From NCBI RefSeq assembly GCF_000237325.1, contig NC_017542.1, positions 5,326,501 through 5,390,500 of the forward strand: a stretch of DNA of 64,000 nucleotides, in the 5' to 3' direction. Under the pieces are notes generated by a model that had not been told where the DNA came from, made no database searches, and worked only from the letters and a program-made list of their open reading frames with translations. The DNA is from Paenibacillus polymyxa M1 (lineage in GTDB: Bacteria > Bacillota > Bacilli > Paenibacillales > Paenibacillaceae). Position 1 is the stretch's first letter, and each line of letters opens with the position of its first letter. Made by a program: the position numbers and the translations under genes. Below, piece by piece: positions 1 through 8,263 of the stretch.

Positions 1-371
1 ATCTCGCCCAGCAGGGGACCAAACTTTTCATTGCCACGATATTTGAACTGCCCAATCCATTCTCTCACCATCGGCGTATAGCTGGTCGCACTCCGATTGC
101 ATATATAGTAACGCGCTAATCGGTCAGGCCTGACGCAATCCGGACAAAACGTCGGGCGTCCACAATGTACACAACGAATGTTGTAAATCCAAGGAATTTG
201 AATCGAACAATGAGTACAAAGCCCAGTAAATTCGGAAAAATGACCTGCGAACTTGCCACAAGCAACACATGTTTGCGACTGACGATGGAATAACCAATTC
301 AAAAACAGACGGGTTCTTGGAATCATCCCCATACCAAAATGCACCTTTCCTGGTAGTTTACGTACCAACAT
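1..371 (-). CDS. comFC: ComFC-like competence protein, C-terminus outside window
   Basis: This is the N-terminal part of a ComF/GntX-type protein; the phosphoribosyltransferase-like half lies beyond the left edge. Translation shows paired Cys motifs of a zinc-binding region (CVACGKF, CTHC, CVHCGRP, CPDC) followed by the family's RARYYIC-like stretch and FKYRGNEKFG. In B. subtilis ComFC acts with the ComFA helicase in DNA uptake. It lies 47 bp after comFA in the same direction, which supports the call. The start is uncertain: the frame stays open upstream into the comFA end, and the ATG at 371 has no strong ribosome site, so translation may begin earlier or be coupled to comFA. Confidence 0.82.
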   Translation of the reverse strand, partial: MLVRKLPGKVHFGMGMIPRTRLFLNWLFHRQSQTCVACGKFAGHFSEFTGLCTHCSIQIPWIYNIRCVHCGRPTFCPDCVRPDRLARYYICNRSATSYTPMVREWIGQFKYRGNEKFGPLLGE

Positions 372-418
372 TGTTTCAGGTTTCACATTTCCAAAAAAAC
401 TTTTTTTATTTAATGCAT

Positions 419-2539
419 TTAGTGCTTCATCACTTTCAGATATCCTTTTTTCCGAGCCAGTGCATTCATGCGTTTAATCTGCTTAATCGCTCTCTTTTGA
501 CCGCTAGTCCATTGAGGGGATATAAAAATAACACTACCACATGGATCATCCTTAGATCTTCCCGCGCGACCAGCCATTTGGACAAGGGATGCTTCATCAA
601 AAAGACTGCTGTCCGCGTCTAGTATATACACATCACTTCGTGGAACAGTCACACCCCGCTCCAAAATAGTGGTTGTGACCAGCACACGTATTTCAGTACC
701 TCGAAACAAACGCACCTTAGCGGTTCGTTCTTCATCCTGCGATGAAGTGCCGGCAATAGGTATATCAGGCAATTGTCTAATCAGCAATTCCACAAGACCT
801 TGAATATGTGAGATTCGTGTCACAAACAGAAAGACCTGCGCGCCTCGTTGAATGGATATGTATAGGTGCTGAATAAATGAAGCAGGAAGCTGGCCTTTTT
901 GCAGCCAATGATGCACTGAAGCAGTCCCCAAACGAATGGGGACAGGTAGGGGATGACGATGAAAACGAACGGGAACCTTGGCATGTGGCAGTTGACCACG
1001 TGCAGCCTCTTTCTGCAAAGGACGCGGCGGCGTCGCAGACAAAAAAATAAATTTCCCTTCCTGCTTGCATACTGCTTGGGCAGCAAAGGCAAGCATTGGA
1101 TCATTGTGATAAGGAAATGCATCAATCTCGTCGATTACAACCAAATCAAAGGCCTGGCGATAACGCAACAGCTGATGTGTTGTTGCCAGTGTCAGTTGTC
1201 CCCTTTGCCACCGTTCTGCACTCCCTCCATAAAGTGTCACCATACTAACTTGAGGAAAGGCAACTGCCAAGCGAGGTACCAACTCCAATACCACATCTCG
1301 GCGTGGTGTTGCTACAAGCGCTGTCCCTCCGCGCTCCAACACATGCTGTAAAAGCGGAAACATCATTTCCGTCTTGCCTGCGCCAGTCACGGCCCAGAGC
1401 AGAAAACGTTTGGCCGCAGAATCAGGTAATTGCCGGCCAGCAATCCCCCAAGCACGCTCGCCAGATTTGGACGATGACTGCTCGTTGAGGGCAAGAGTGC
1501 TGCCATGCGCAGCGGCAGCACCTAATTCCTGGCGCACACGCATGCTGCGCCGGAATAATTCGCGCGCTCGTTGCCATTGGCCTTCCGAGCGGGAGCATTT
1601 TCGCACCCTGCGGGGTGGTGCAGCCAAAAAGCGCAGCGCTACTTCGGCGGCAGCACGTTGTGCAGGACTCAGCCCCCAGCGGTCGAGATTCGCCGCCGGC
1701 GTTACCTCTGCCACGCGCGGCATGGCAGGTTTCGCTGTACCGCGAAGCAGCAGCGAGCACTCACGGCTGCGCCCAAGTGTGAGACATGTCTCGCAGTAGG
1801 CGCAGGCCTTACGGCCGCACGATGCGCAGCTTGTGCGGTGCACCTTTCCACTGCCACAACGGTTGCAGCGGAGTTCATGTCTACGCGCGGCAGACCAGCG
1901 CGCGCGTGGTGCTGGAGCCAGACCAGCAGCAAAGCTGAGTCGGCCTTGCAGATATGCAAGTTGCGCAGCTGAACGCCAAGTATGCTCCAAATCCGGGGCT
2001 GCCTCTGCTAGCAGTGCTTCAGCTTCAGGTACGAGCAACTGGCGTCCTGCCAACAAATGAGTCAGCTCGTTCGCTTGTCCTGTTAAACCTTCCATATCCA
2101 ATCCATCTACTCCCGTAGCGAGCTTCCTGTTTTGAATAGAACGTACAGTTCCTATTGTTTCCCGTCCCTCATTCCCATGTTTAGTGCGAGAAATCCACCC
2201 TTGTTGACGGTCCCAAATGCATATATTTTCTACTCCTCCAGATAAGATTCGTTCTCCATTAGAAGACTCAAGAACCAGTTCATTCTTTAGCTGTGAAAGA
2301 ATATAAGCCCACCATTGCCGATCCCCCCACCGCTCCATTTCTGCTAATCCCTTAAATCTTCCACAAAGGCTTACTCCCCAAGACAAGGGAAGCTCGTCTC
2401 CTAGTAACACCCACCTTTCGACAGCATTCTCCTGGTCCTTAACTTTGCGCAACCACCATGTCATATCTACTCGAATATCCACAGATAATCGGAGATTCCA
2501 TTTCCCTTTATACCTGACTGCATATACTGCAATTTTCAT
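419..2539 (-). CDS. comFA: ComFA-like DEAD-box DNA helicase for competence
   Basis: A superfamily-2 ATPase of the ComFA/PriA-like type, expected at the membrane to help pull transforming DNA into the cell. Eight Cys lie at about residues 225-261 (CNRC, CASC, CAYC, CETC and one more), forming a zinc finger. Walker A TGAGKT is near residue 388, the DEID box near 470, and SATPP plus a helicase C-terminal domain follow, ending in QMAGRAGRS. At 706 aa it is much longer than B. subtilis ComFA (about 460 aa); the extra length is an N-terminal region without a recognised domain. I use ATG at 2539 because AGGAG lies about 9 nt upstream; the TTG at 2545 is too close to it. The middle (about 1400-1960) is strikingly GC-rich compared with the ends. 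Confidence 0.9.
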   Translation of the reverse strand: MKIAVYAVRYKGKWNLRLSVDIRVDMTWWLRKVKDQENAVERWVLLGDELPLSWGVSLCGRFKGLAEMERWGDRQWWAYILSQLKNELVLESSNGERILSGGVENICIWDRQQGWISRTKHGNEGRETIGTVRSIQNRKLATGVDGLDMEGLTGQANELTHLLAGRQLLVPEAEALLAEAAPDLEHTWRSAAQLAYLQGRLSFAAGLAPAPRARWSAARRHELRCNRCGSGKVHRTSCASCGRKACAYCETCLTLGRSRECSLLLRGTAKPAMPRVAEVTPAANLDRWGLSPAQRAAAEVALRFLAAPPRRVRKCSRSEGQWQRARELFRRSMRVRQELGAAAAHGSTLALNEQSSSKSGERAWGIAGRQLPDSAAKRFLLWAVTGAGKTEMMFPLLQHVLERGGTALVATPRRDVVLELVPRLAVAFPQVSMVTLYGGSAERWQRGQLTLATTHQLLRYRQAFDLVVIDEIDAFPYHNDPMLAFAAQAVCKQEGKFIFLSATPPRPLQKEAARGQLPHAKVPVRFHRHPLPVPIRLGTASVHHWLQKGQLPASFIQHLYISIQRGAQVFLFVTRISHIQGLVELLIRQLPDIPIAGTSSQDEERTAKVRLFRGTEIRVLVTTTILERGVTVPRSDVYILDADSSLFDEASLVQMAGRAGRSKDDPCGSVIFISPQWTSGQKRAIKQIKRMNALARKKGYLKVMKH

Positions 2540-2592
2540 GTTCAATCTCTCCTTTCATTCATTTTTCCTAGTGCTTATCACCCCAGAAAACA

Positions 2593-2634
2593 GCAAAAAA
2601 GCACACTTCCATGGCTGTTAGCCTGAAGTGTGCT
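2593..2634 (-). terminator. Rho-independent terminator upstream of comFA
   Basis: On the minus strand a 10-bp stem (AGCACACTTC paired with GAAGTGTGCT, arms 2600-2609 and 2625-2634) is followed by a T run. It would end transcripts from the glycosyltransferase-like gene and separate them from comFA. Confidence 0.75.
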
Positions 2635-2737
2635 TCACATCAAACAGATTTCAACGAAATCCCTACTGTCTTGCATATGCAACTGTCTATAAATATTTAT
2701 ATCTGATTTTAACCACGATGTCCACAGATCCCTGTCA

Positions 2738-3178
2738 CTAAGGAACAAGTGGGGCGCCCGCCAACGGGTTTGCTGTTCTAAGATCAATAACAACCTGTTT
2801 TTCACCGCCTGACTTCGGCAAAACCGGGTTCCCCGGTGAAAAACGACATGAGATGACTGAAACATCCATATGACTATAGCGCACCAGCCGGGTCAGAATC
2901 GGTAGCGTATCGTCTATAGATTCATCATCCAGTACCGTTACATGTAGCGGCCTCCGGTGTAGCCAGGCAAGGATACTCAATGAACGCATCACCCATTCCA
3001 CACGATCTCCATCATTGGATGTAATCACAATGTAGCGAGTCGCACGATGATCCAGCGATGTCGTGTGTGCATCTTCGCCATTGTGATAAGCCTGAACCGC
3101 CTGTCGTATATACATGAGATGCACGACTGCAGCTCCCACACCGTATATAAGCAATATCCAAACCAAGTGAGCCGTCAC
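2738..3178 (-). CDS. Small membrane-anchored glycosyltransferase-2-like protein
   Basis: Predicted 146 aa: an N-terminal membrane helix (about residues 3-25, LVWILLIYGVGAAVV region) followed by a Rossmann-like stretch with YIVITSNDGDRVEWVMRSL and VTVLDDESIDDTLPIL. The second resembles the nucleotide-sugar-binding start of family-2 glycosyltransferases (the V-DD-S-DDT pattern). The catalytic half of a normal GT2 enzyme is missing, so it may be a binding or vestigial form; the molecular function is unknown. GTG at 3178 is chosen because GGAGG lies about 10 nt upstream; the frame stays open further upstream but without a ribosome site. It sits between degU and comFA, each separated by a gap. Confidence 0.6.
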   Translation of the reverse strand: MTAHLVWILLIYGVGAAVVHLMYIRQAVQAYHNGEDAHTTSLDHRATRYIVITSNDGDRVEWVMRSLSILAWLHRRPLHVTVLDDESIDDTLPILTRLVRYSHMDVSVISCRFSPGNPVLPKSGGEKQVVIDLRTANPLAGAPLVP

Positions 3179-3345
3179 GAGGGTTCCACCTCCTCCTATA
3201 GCGACAATATATGCCGTATAACAGGAAGAGGTGTCACGGTTATGTACTGGACTTCCATACGAGCGGATATCTCGCTCTAAAAGAAAGGCGGTACAGCATT
3301 CATATCTAGGCAGCTGCATCGTCTAATGCATGAAAAGACTACACT

Positions 3346-4068
3346 TTACAGTGTAACCCATCCGTATTTGATGGAGTTAATAACTGCTTGTGTACGATCA
3401 TCAACTTCCATTTTTTGCAAAATGCTACTTACATGGTTTTTGACTGTTTTCTCACTAATGAATAAATATTCACCAATCATCTTATTGCTCTTGCCTTCAG
3501 CCATCAGACGCAACACTTCTGCTTCGCGGCGGGTCAGTGGATTATTTTCACCTGCGACAAACTTCACGCCTGCTTCCTTAGTATGACCTTCCGCCATAGC
3601 CCCTGTTTCATTCAGGTAAGTCATCCGACGGAGCTGCTGAATAAGCTTACCCGTTACCTTCGGATGAATGAATGCATATCCTTCATGTACTGAACGAATA
3701 GCATTAATGAGGGATTCGGCCTCCATATCTTTTAACAGATAGCCATTGGCCCCCTTGCGCAACGTCTCGAATACATAGCTTTCATCATCATGAATGGATA
3801 AAATGATCACTTTGACGTCCGGAAACATCTCACGTAGTTTTTCAGTTGCCTCTACACCATTTTCAATTGGCATATTAATGTCCATCAGAACAATATCCGG
3901 TTTCTCTACGTTGCAGAATTCCAACACTTGAATGCCATCGCCACATTCTCCGATGACCTCAATGTCGTCCTCCATATTCAAAATACGTTTAAGTCCTTCA
4001 CGGAACAACTGATGGTCGTCCGCTAAGAGAACTTTAATGGGTGCATTACTCATTTCCTGATTTTCCAT
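3346..4068 (-). CDS. degU: DegU response regulator
   Basis: A NarL/LuxR-family response regulator of 240 aa. The receiver domain has the acidic pair D17-D18 and the likely phosphorylation site D63 (IVLMDINMP), ending near the YLLKDM segment. The C-terminal LuxR helix-turn-helix starts around residue 175 ([20 protein letters not shown]). In Bacillus relatives DegU controls exoenzymes, motility, competence and biofilm matrix. The start has AAAGGAG 7 nt upstream. It follows degS by 4 bp, so both are probably made from one mRNA. Confidence 0.95.
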   Translation of the reverse strand: MENQEMSNAPIKVLLADDHQLFREGLKRILNMEDDIEVIGECGDGIQVLEFCNVEKPDIVLMDINMPIENGVEATEKLREMFPDVKVIILSIHDDESYVFETLRKGANGYLLKDMEAESLINAIRSVHEGYAFIHPKVTGKLIQQLRRMTYLNETGAMAEGHTKEAGVKFVAGENNPLTRREAEVLRLMAEGKSNKMIGEYLFISEKTVKNHVSSILQKMEVDDRTQAVINSIKYGWVTL

Positions 4069-4072
4069 GTTG

Positions 4073-5233
4073 TTACTCCTTTCCCTTTTCCACGTTGGTT
4101 GGGATATGAATCACTATCTTGGTGCCTTGATTCTCAGCTGATTCGATCTCCATTCTCCCCTCGAGCAGTTCAACCCTTTCCCGCATACCAATCAGACCAA
4201 AGTGCCCATGGTCCTTGCTTTTTTGCTGAAAAAGCTCTGGCTTAAAGCCCAGACCATTATCCTGCACAACAATTTTCACAAGCTGTGCCTGGTAGGTAAT
4301 CTCAACAAGCACATAGGTAGGGTAAGCATGCTTGGCAGCGTTAGTCAAAGCTTCCTGGATCAGACGGTAAATGGCTGCTTCCATCGCGGAAGAGAGACGG
4401 TGTTCCTTGCCCCTTGTTTCAAAAAGCGCTCTAATCTTCGTTTTTTCTTCAAAATCCTGCACATATTTCCGGAGCGTCGGAATAAGCCCCAGGTCATCCA
4501 GAGCCATGGGACGCAAGTTGAAAATGACCTTTCGCATTTCCTCAAGACTGGAGCGAACTTGTTTCTTCAAGTCTACTATTTCGTCCTGAACCATCTTAAA
4601 TTCCTGCTTGGCGATCATTCTTTCCACAATTTCCGTCCTAAGCACTAGATGCGCAAGGAGTTGCGCAGGTCCATCGTGAATTTCACGGGATATGCGCTTA
4701 CGCTCCTCTTCCTGAGCCAAAATAATTTTCAGACCAATAAACTGCCGATTTTTGGCCGATTCAATGATCCGCGTCACTTGTCCCAATTCACCCGATAAAT
4801 ATTCCAGCACGACTCCCATCTGCGAACCGATAGTTTCGGCCCGCTCGACAGAAGCCTCGACACTTTTGGCCCGCTTTTGAAGATCATCTCTTCTGGCTTT
4901 GAGATACATTTCCTTCTCGCGAAAAATCATCACATCGAGTTGAAGCTGTGTTGCCTTCTCATAAGCCTGCTTGATATCCTCTTCCGAGTAGCGGACGAAA
5001 TCACGACTGACCTCAGTCAACCGAATTCGGGACCGCCGATAGTTCATTTCCAGCTGGTCCACTTTTTCGATCGTTTCTGCCGTTTCCTTCAATACGCTCT
5101 GGAGCTCTTGATTTAACGTGACCAGCTCGGTCCGGGCCGTGTCCAATATTTCGAACATCTGATATTTGCTGTTCTCCATCACCTGGATGGCATTTTTAAT
5201 GACTCGGTCTATGATATCGGCTTGAAAGTCCAC
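4073..5233 (-). CDS. degS: DegS sensor histidine kinase
   Basis: A cytosolic-type histidine kinase of 386 aa without transmembrane segments. The first 160 residues are mostly charged coiled coil (the DegS sensor region). HisKA_3 follows, with phosphoacceptor H186 in SREIHDGPAQLL, then an HATPase domain with N-box NAAKHA and the DNGLGF motif. It phosphorylates DegU. The start is GTG at 5233 with GGAG about 10 nt upstream. Immediate linkage to degU supports the identification. Confidence 0.95.
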   Translation of the reverse strand: MDFQADIIDRVIKNAIQVMENSKYQMFEILDTARTELVTLNQELQSVLKETAETIEKVDQLEMNYRRSRIRLTEVSRDFVRYSEEDIKQAYEKATQLQLDVMIFREKEMYLKARRDDLQKRAKSVEASVERAETIGSQMGVVLEYLSGELGQVTRIIESAKNRQFIGLKIILAQEEERKRISREIHDGPAQLLAHLVLRTEIVERMIAKQEFKMVQDEIVDLKKQVRSSLEEMRKVIFNLRPMALDDLGLIPTLRKYVQDFEEKTKIRALFETRGKEHRLSSAMEAAIYRLIQEALTNAAKHAYPTYVLVEITYQAQLVKIVVQDNGLGFKPELFQQKSKDHGHFGLIGMRERVELLEGRMEIESAENQGTKIVIHIPTNVEKGKE

Positions 5234-5280
5234 AAATGTTCTACTCCAATCCTAGCATTTCAAGTATATATCATACCATA

Positions 5281-7998
5281 TCATGACTGGAGGGTGATGG
5301 TCTTCGTTTCTTGTTCCCATTTTACAGTCATTCCTAACTGTTCAGACACAAGTCTTAATGGGACTAAAGTCCTTCCTCCTAGTACAATAGGTGCAACTTC
5401 AGAGCTCTTACGCTTTCCGTTTAGAATCAATTCTTTTTTTCCTACAGTCAAATCCATCAGCACACCACCGCGCATAATGGTGATCCGTTGATCGCCCGCA
5501 TTCCATTTGGCTTGCCCGCCAAATGCGTCCAACACATACTTGATTGGAACATACGTCGACCCATTGCGATTCATCGGAGCTGCATCAATCGTTGTTGGCG
5601 TTCCATTTACCGTCATCGATTTTTGACCGATCGTCATCTGAGCTGTTCCCTTTTTAAGTCCTTCTGTGCCGACTGTTCCTGGTGTATTAAAAGAGATATT
5701 ATCAAAAGCGACCTTACCTGTCTTAGCACGCTCATCCTGACCTTCGGCTACATTGACCACATAGAGACGTTTCAGCTTCGCCGGATACGAAATATTCAAA
5801 CCGCTCATATCTGCGTTAATCGTTTTCCAGCCGTTCCAGTCGATCACTTTGGCAAGATCAATATATGCAGTTTTGCCTTGGGCATCTTCCAGCTCTGCAC
5901 GCAGCCAGTTCAGACTCTTATCTCCTTTGACATCAATCGAGATGGATGTAGCTGCCTGTTCCAGCGTCTTGCCGGATGTGCCGTTTAATTGAGCGTAAGC
6001 ATACATTTTACCACTGCCGTTCGTCATGTCGTAGCTTAGCTCCAGCACTTTGGAATTGGCATGGTCTCCATCCCCTTGTACAACTGCCGCTGTACCGGTA
6101 ACACCTTCCGCATTTGAAGTAAAATCAACCGGATACGAAACATTTTCGAAGTTTTCCCAGTTATTTGTACTTGCCCCGCCAGCAGACAGGAAGACAACCG
6201 CACTGAAACCATCGTAGCGACCAATGGCATAGCCTGTTTTCACACCCGCATCCACTGTATTTACCGTAAGCTGATTGTCCTTAACGCTTCCCTTAAAGCC
6301 GATGAACTCCCATTTGAGCGCATCTGATGTAATGCTGACACTCTGTCCATCTTTCGTCTTGGCCGTTATCGGTACTGCGATTTTTGCTCCTGCAGTAAGC
6401 GAGCCTGTCCCACTTCCTGCGGTAAGTGATGAAATTTCATCTGCCCCAAGCACGGTGACCTTGGTTGTCGCACTGGCTGAACCACTGGATGCTGTTAAGG
6501 TAGCAGTTCCCGGTTTGGCCCCCTTCACAACACCGCCGCTCACGGACACAACAGCAGGGTTGCCGGACTTCCACGTCACTTGTACTTTCGAAGTATCAAA
6601 TGGATTGTAGTAGTTGTCGTAGCCTTTGAAGGAGTAGCTTCCGGTCTGACCAATCAGCAGCGTTTTATTGCCCTTGATGGTAAAGCCTTTGAGCGTTCCT
6701 TTAGGAGCAGTGGTATATACTCCCACTCCATTTACGATGCTACGTTGCTCTGTACCATATTCTGTATTGAATGTAAGCCCCGCTGTCGTATCTCCCAAAT
6801 CACGAGTTACCATAGTGGTAGAGCCGCCACCATCAAGGTTCATCCCCTTCCAGACACCGATATCTTTCATCAGTGTTTGCAGCTCGCTCAGGGATACACC
6901 AACGCTATTCCCATTCTTCTCAACGGCAATGACATATGCGTATCGTTTGTCACGGGAATATCCCAAAGCCGTACGCGCACGTGTCCCGCCAATACTTGTT
7001 GTACTTCGGGAGAACGAGGTCTTCTGTCCGTCATTTACTAATATGGTATGTCCACCGATCATCATCTGAAGGTTGGAAGGATCTACTTCACTCCCTGTCG
7101 ATTTGACGCGAAGGTGATAGTTCGTTTCTACGGTCTGTCCCACAGTCAGATGCGCTTTGGCATATTCAGCTGCTTTACCGTGTGTACGTAAAATATAGCC
7201 ATCCTGCGGAACAGTCATATTCAATGTAGCATTTTCGGAGACTTGCGTAACCACGCCATTTTGTACCAGTATTTCTGTAGGCGTTGTCGAACTGTTTTTA
7301 GGTCGCTCAATCGCTTTCCAAGCAGATGTATAAATATACATAGCATTGGAGTGACTGTAGCTGCTCCCACTCGTCTCTGGCGAGTACGAAGCCTTGTTCA
7401 TCCCTGCCAAGGAGAAGGAAGACCCATCCCCAGCTTTTACTGTACCTTCGAAAGTAAATTGCTCAACCATCGGCGAGCCATCCTTCGTAACAGCAAAGGC
7501 ATACATCCCTGTTAAATCAGAGGGTGTAGACATCAGCACGCCCTTGGATACCTGTCCACCGATCGGTGCTCCCTCACTAGAGGTATTAAAATAATCCCCG
7601 TTCACTCCAGCAACCGCACCGGTCTCTTTTGCCATACCGCCTGTGCTCTGACGGGTCGTAAACTGTCCGTTCTTCCCTGTCATAACATCCAGCTTTACGT
7701 ACGGATTTTGCAGGTCTACTCGAATGATATCAGCCAGCGCTGTTCCTTTAGACCCTTTAAAGCGATATTTCAATAATGTTGCGCCCGAAGTAATAATCTC
7801 TTCACCCAATTTTACCGTTGAACCGGAGGCAGCACTCGCGATTGGAGCAGATATCCAATTGTTTAACGGGATTAGAACCCCAGTTCCAGCAACCGGACCG
7901 ACCCATAATACTCCTGCCAGCGTTAATACAGCCCATCTTTTAGCGATTCCTTTGCCATCTACTTTCACTTTGCTGTGTTTTCTATTACTTAAAAACAT
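5281..7998 (-). CDS. Secreted phosphodiester glycosidase with Ig-like and stalk domains
   Basis: About 905 aa with a basic N-terminus and hydrophobic signal segment (RWAVLTLAGVLWVG region) ending near an ASA site. The phosphodiester glycosidase (NAGPA-like) domain covers roughly residues 100-430, with RTALGYSRDKRYAYVIAVE and the conserved MNLDGGGSTTM. A bacterial Ig-like (Big2) domain lies around 440-520 and a possible carbohydrate-binding region around 610-770. The C-terminus is a pair of copper-amine-oxidase-N 'stalk' repeats (STYVPIKYVLDAFGG, RTLVPLRLVSEQLG). Such proteins process exopolysaccharide or wall polymers outside the cell; the actual substrate is unknown. ATG at 7998 is chosen because GGGAG lies 11 nt upstream; a start at ATG 8010 is also possible. 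Confidence 0.85.
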   Translation of the reverse strand: MFLSNRKHSKVKVDGKGIAKRWAVLTLAGVLWVGPVAGTGVLIPLNNWISAPIASAASGSTVKLGEEIITSGATLLKYRFKGSKGTALADIIRVDLQNPYVKLDVMTGKNGQFTTRQSTGGMAKETGAVAGVNGDYFNTSSEGAPIGGQVSKGVLMSTPSDLTGMYAFAVTKDGSPMVEQFTFEGTVKAGDGSSFSLAGMNKASYSPETSGSSYSHSNAMYIYTSAWKAIERPKNSSTTPTEILVQNGVVTQVSENATLNMTVPQDGYILRTHGKAAEYAKAHLTVGQTVETNYHLRVKSTGSEVDPSNLQMMIGGHTILVNDGQKTSFSRSTTSIGGTRARTALGYSRDKRYAYVIAVEKNGNSVGVSLSELQTLMKDIGVWKGMNLDGGGSTTMVTRDLGDTTAGLTFNTEYGTEQRSIVNGVGVYTTAPKGTLKGFTIKGNKTLLIGQTGSYSFKGYDNYYNPFDTSKVQVTWKSGNPAVVSVSGGVVKGAKPGTATLTASSGSASATTKVTVLGADEISSLTAGSGTGSLTAGAKIAVPITAKTKDGQSVSITSDALKWEFIGFKGSVKDNQLTVNTVDAGVKTGYAIGRYDGFSAVVFLSAGGASTNNWENFENVSYPVDFTSNAEGVTGTAAVVQGDGDHANSKVLELSYDMTNGSGKMYAYAQLNGTSGKTLEQAATSISIDVKGDKSLNWLRAELEDAQGKTAYIDLAKVIDWNGWKTINADMSGLNISYPAKLKRLYVVNVAEGQDERAKTGKVAFDNISFNTPGTVGTEGLKKGTAQMTIGQKSMTVNGTPTTIDAAPMNRNGSTYVPIKYVLDAFGGQAKWNAGDQRITIMRGGVLMDLTVGKKELILNGKRKSSEVAPIVLGGRTLVPLRLVSEQLGMTVKWEQETKTITLQS

Positions 7999-8154
7999 TT
8001 GGATAATAGCTCCCATCTTCTTTGTATTCAAACGGATTAATCCGCACATGTACTCTACCAATAAACAAAAAAATCCTCTTATGTTAATAGACTTATTATA
8101 AAGGCAAAAGTTCCGAAATCCCGCCAACTAATTCATAAAATCCAAAACAGTGAA

Positions 8155-8184
8155 TTGACGAATACAATATTGACGCACTATAAT
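8155..8184 (+). promoter_or_regulatory. Sigma-A promoter of the RND pump operon
   Basis: TTGACG (8155-8160), an 18-nt spacer and a perfect TATAAT (8179-8184), about 80 bp before the adaptor start. Confidence 0.75.
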
Positions 8185-8190
8185 ACAACA

Positions 8191-8240
8191 TGAACTTATG
8201 AGTTCAATTTAAACCAGTAAGTTTAAACAGAAACTTATGA
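8191..8240 (+). promoter_or_regulatory. Candidate TetR operator region
   Basis: A perfect 16-bp inverted repeat TGAACTTATGAGTTCA (8191-8206) lies just after the -10 box, where a repressor would block initiation. AACTTATGA occurs again at 8232-8240. The TetR-family gene at the end of the operon is the natural candidate to bind here. Confidence 0.5.
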
Positions 8241-8263
8241 CCCTATCGGAAGGATGGATAATC

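Noticed and set aside
1374..2060. Several open frames on the plus strand opposite comFA
   Set aside because: They arise from the GC-rich, stop-poor segment of comFA; the comFA frame has clear motifs.
8219..8226. GTTTAAAC palindrome near the pump promoter as main operator
   Set aside because: Only 8 bp and AT-rich; the 16-bp repeat at 8191-8206 is a better candidate.
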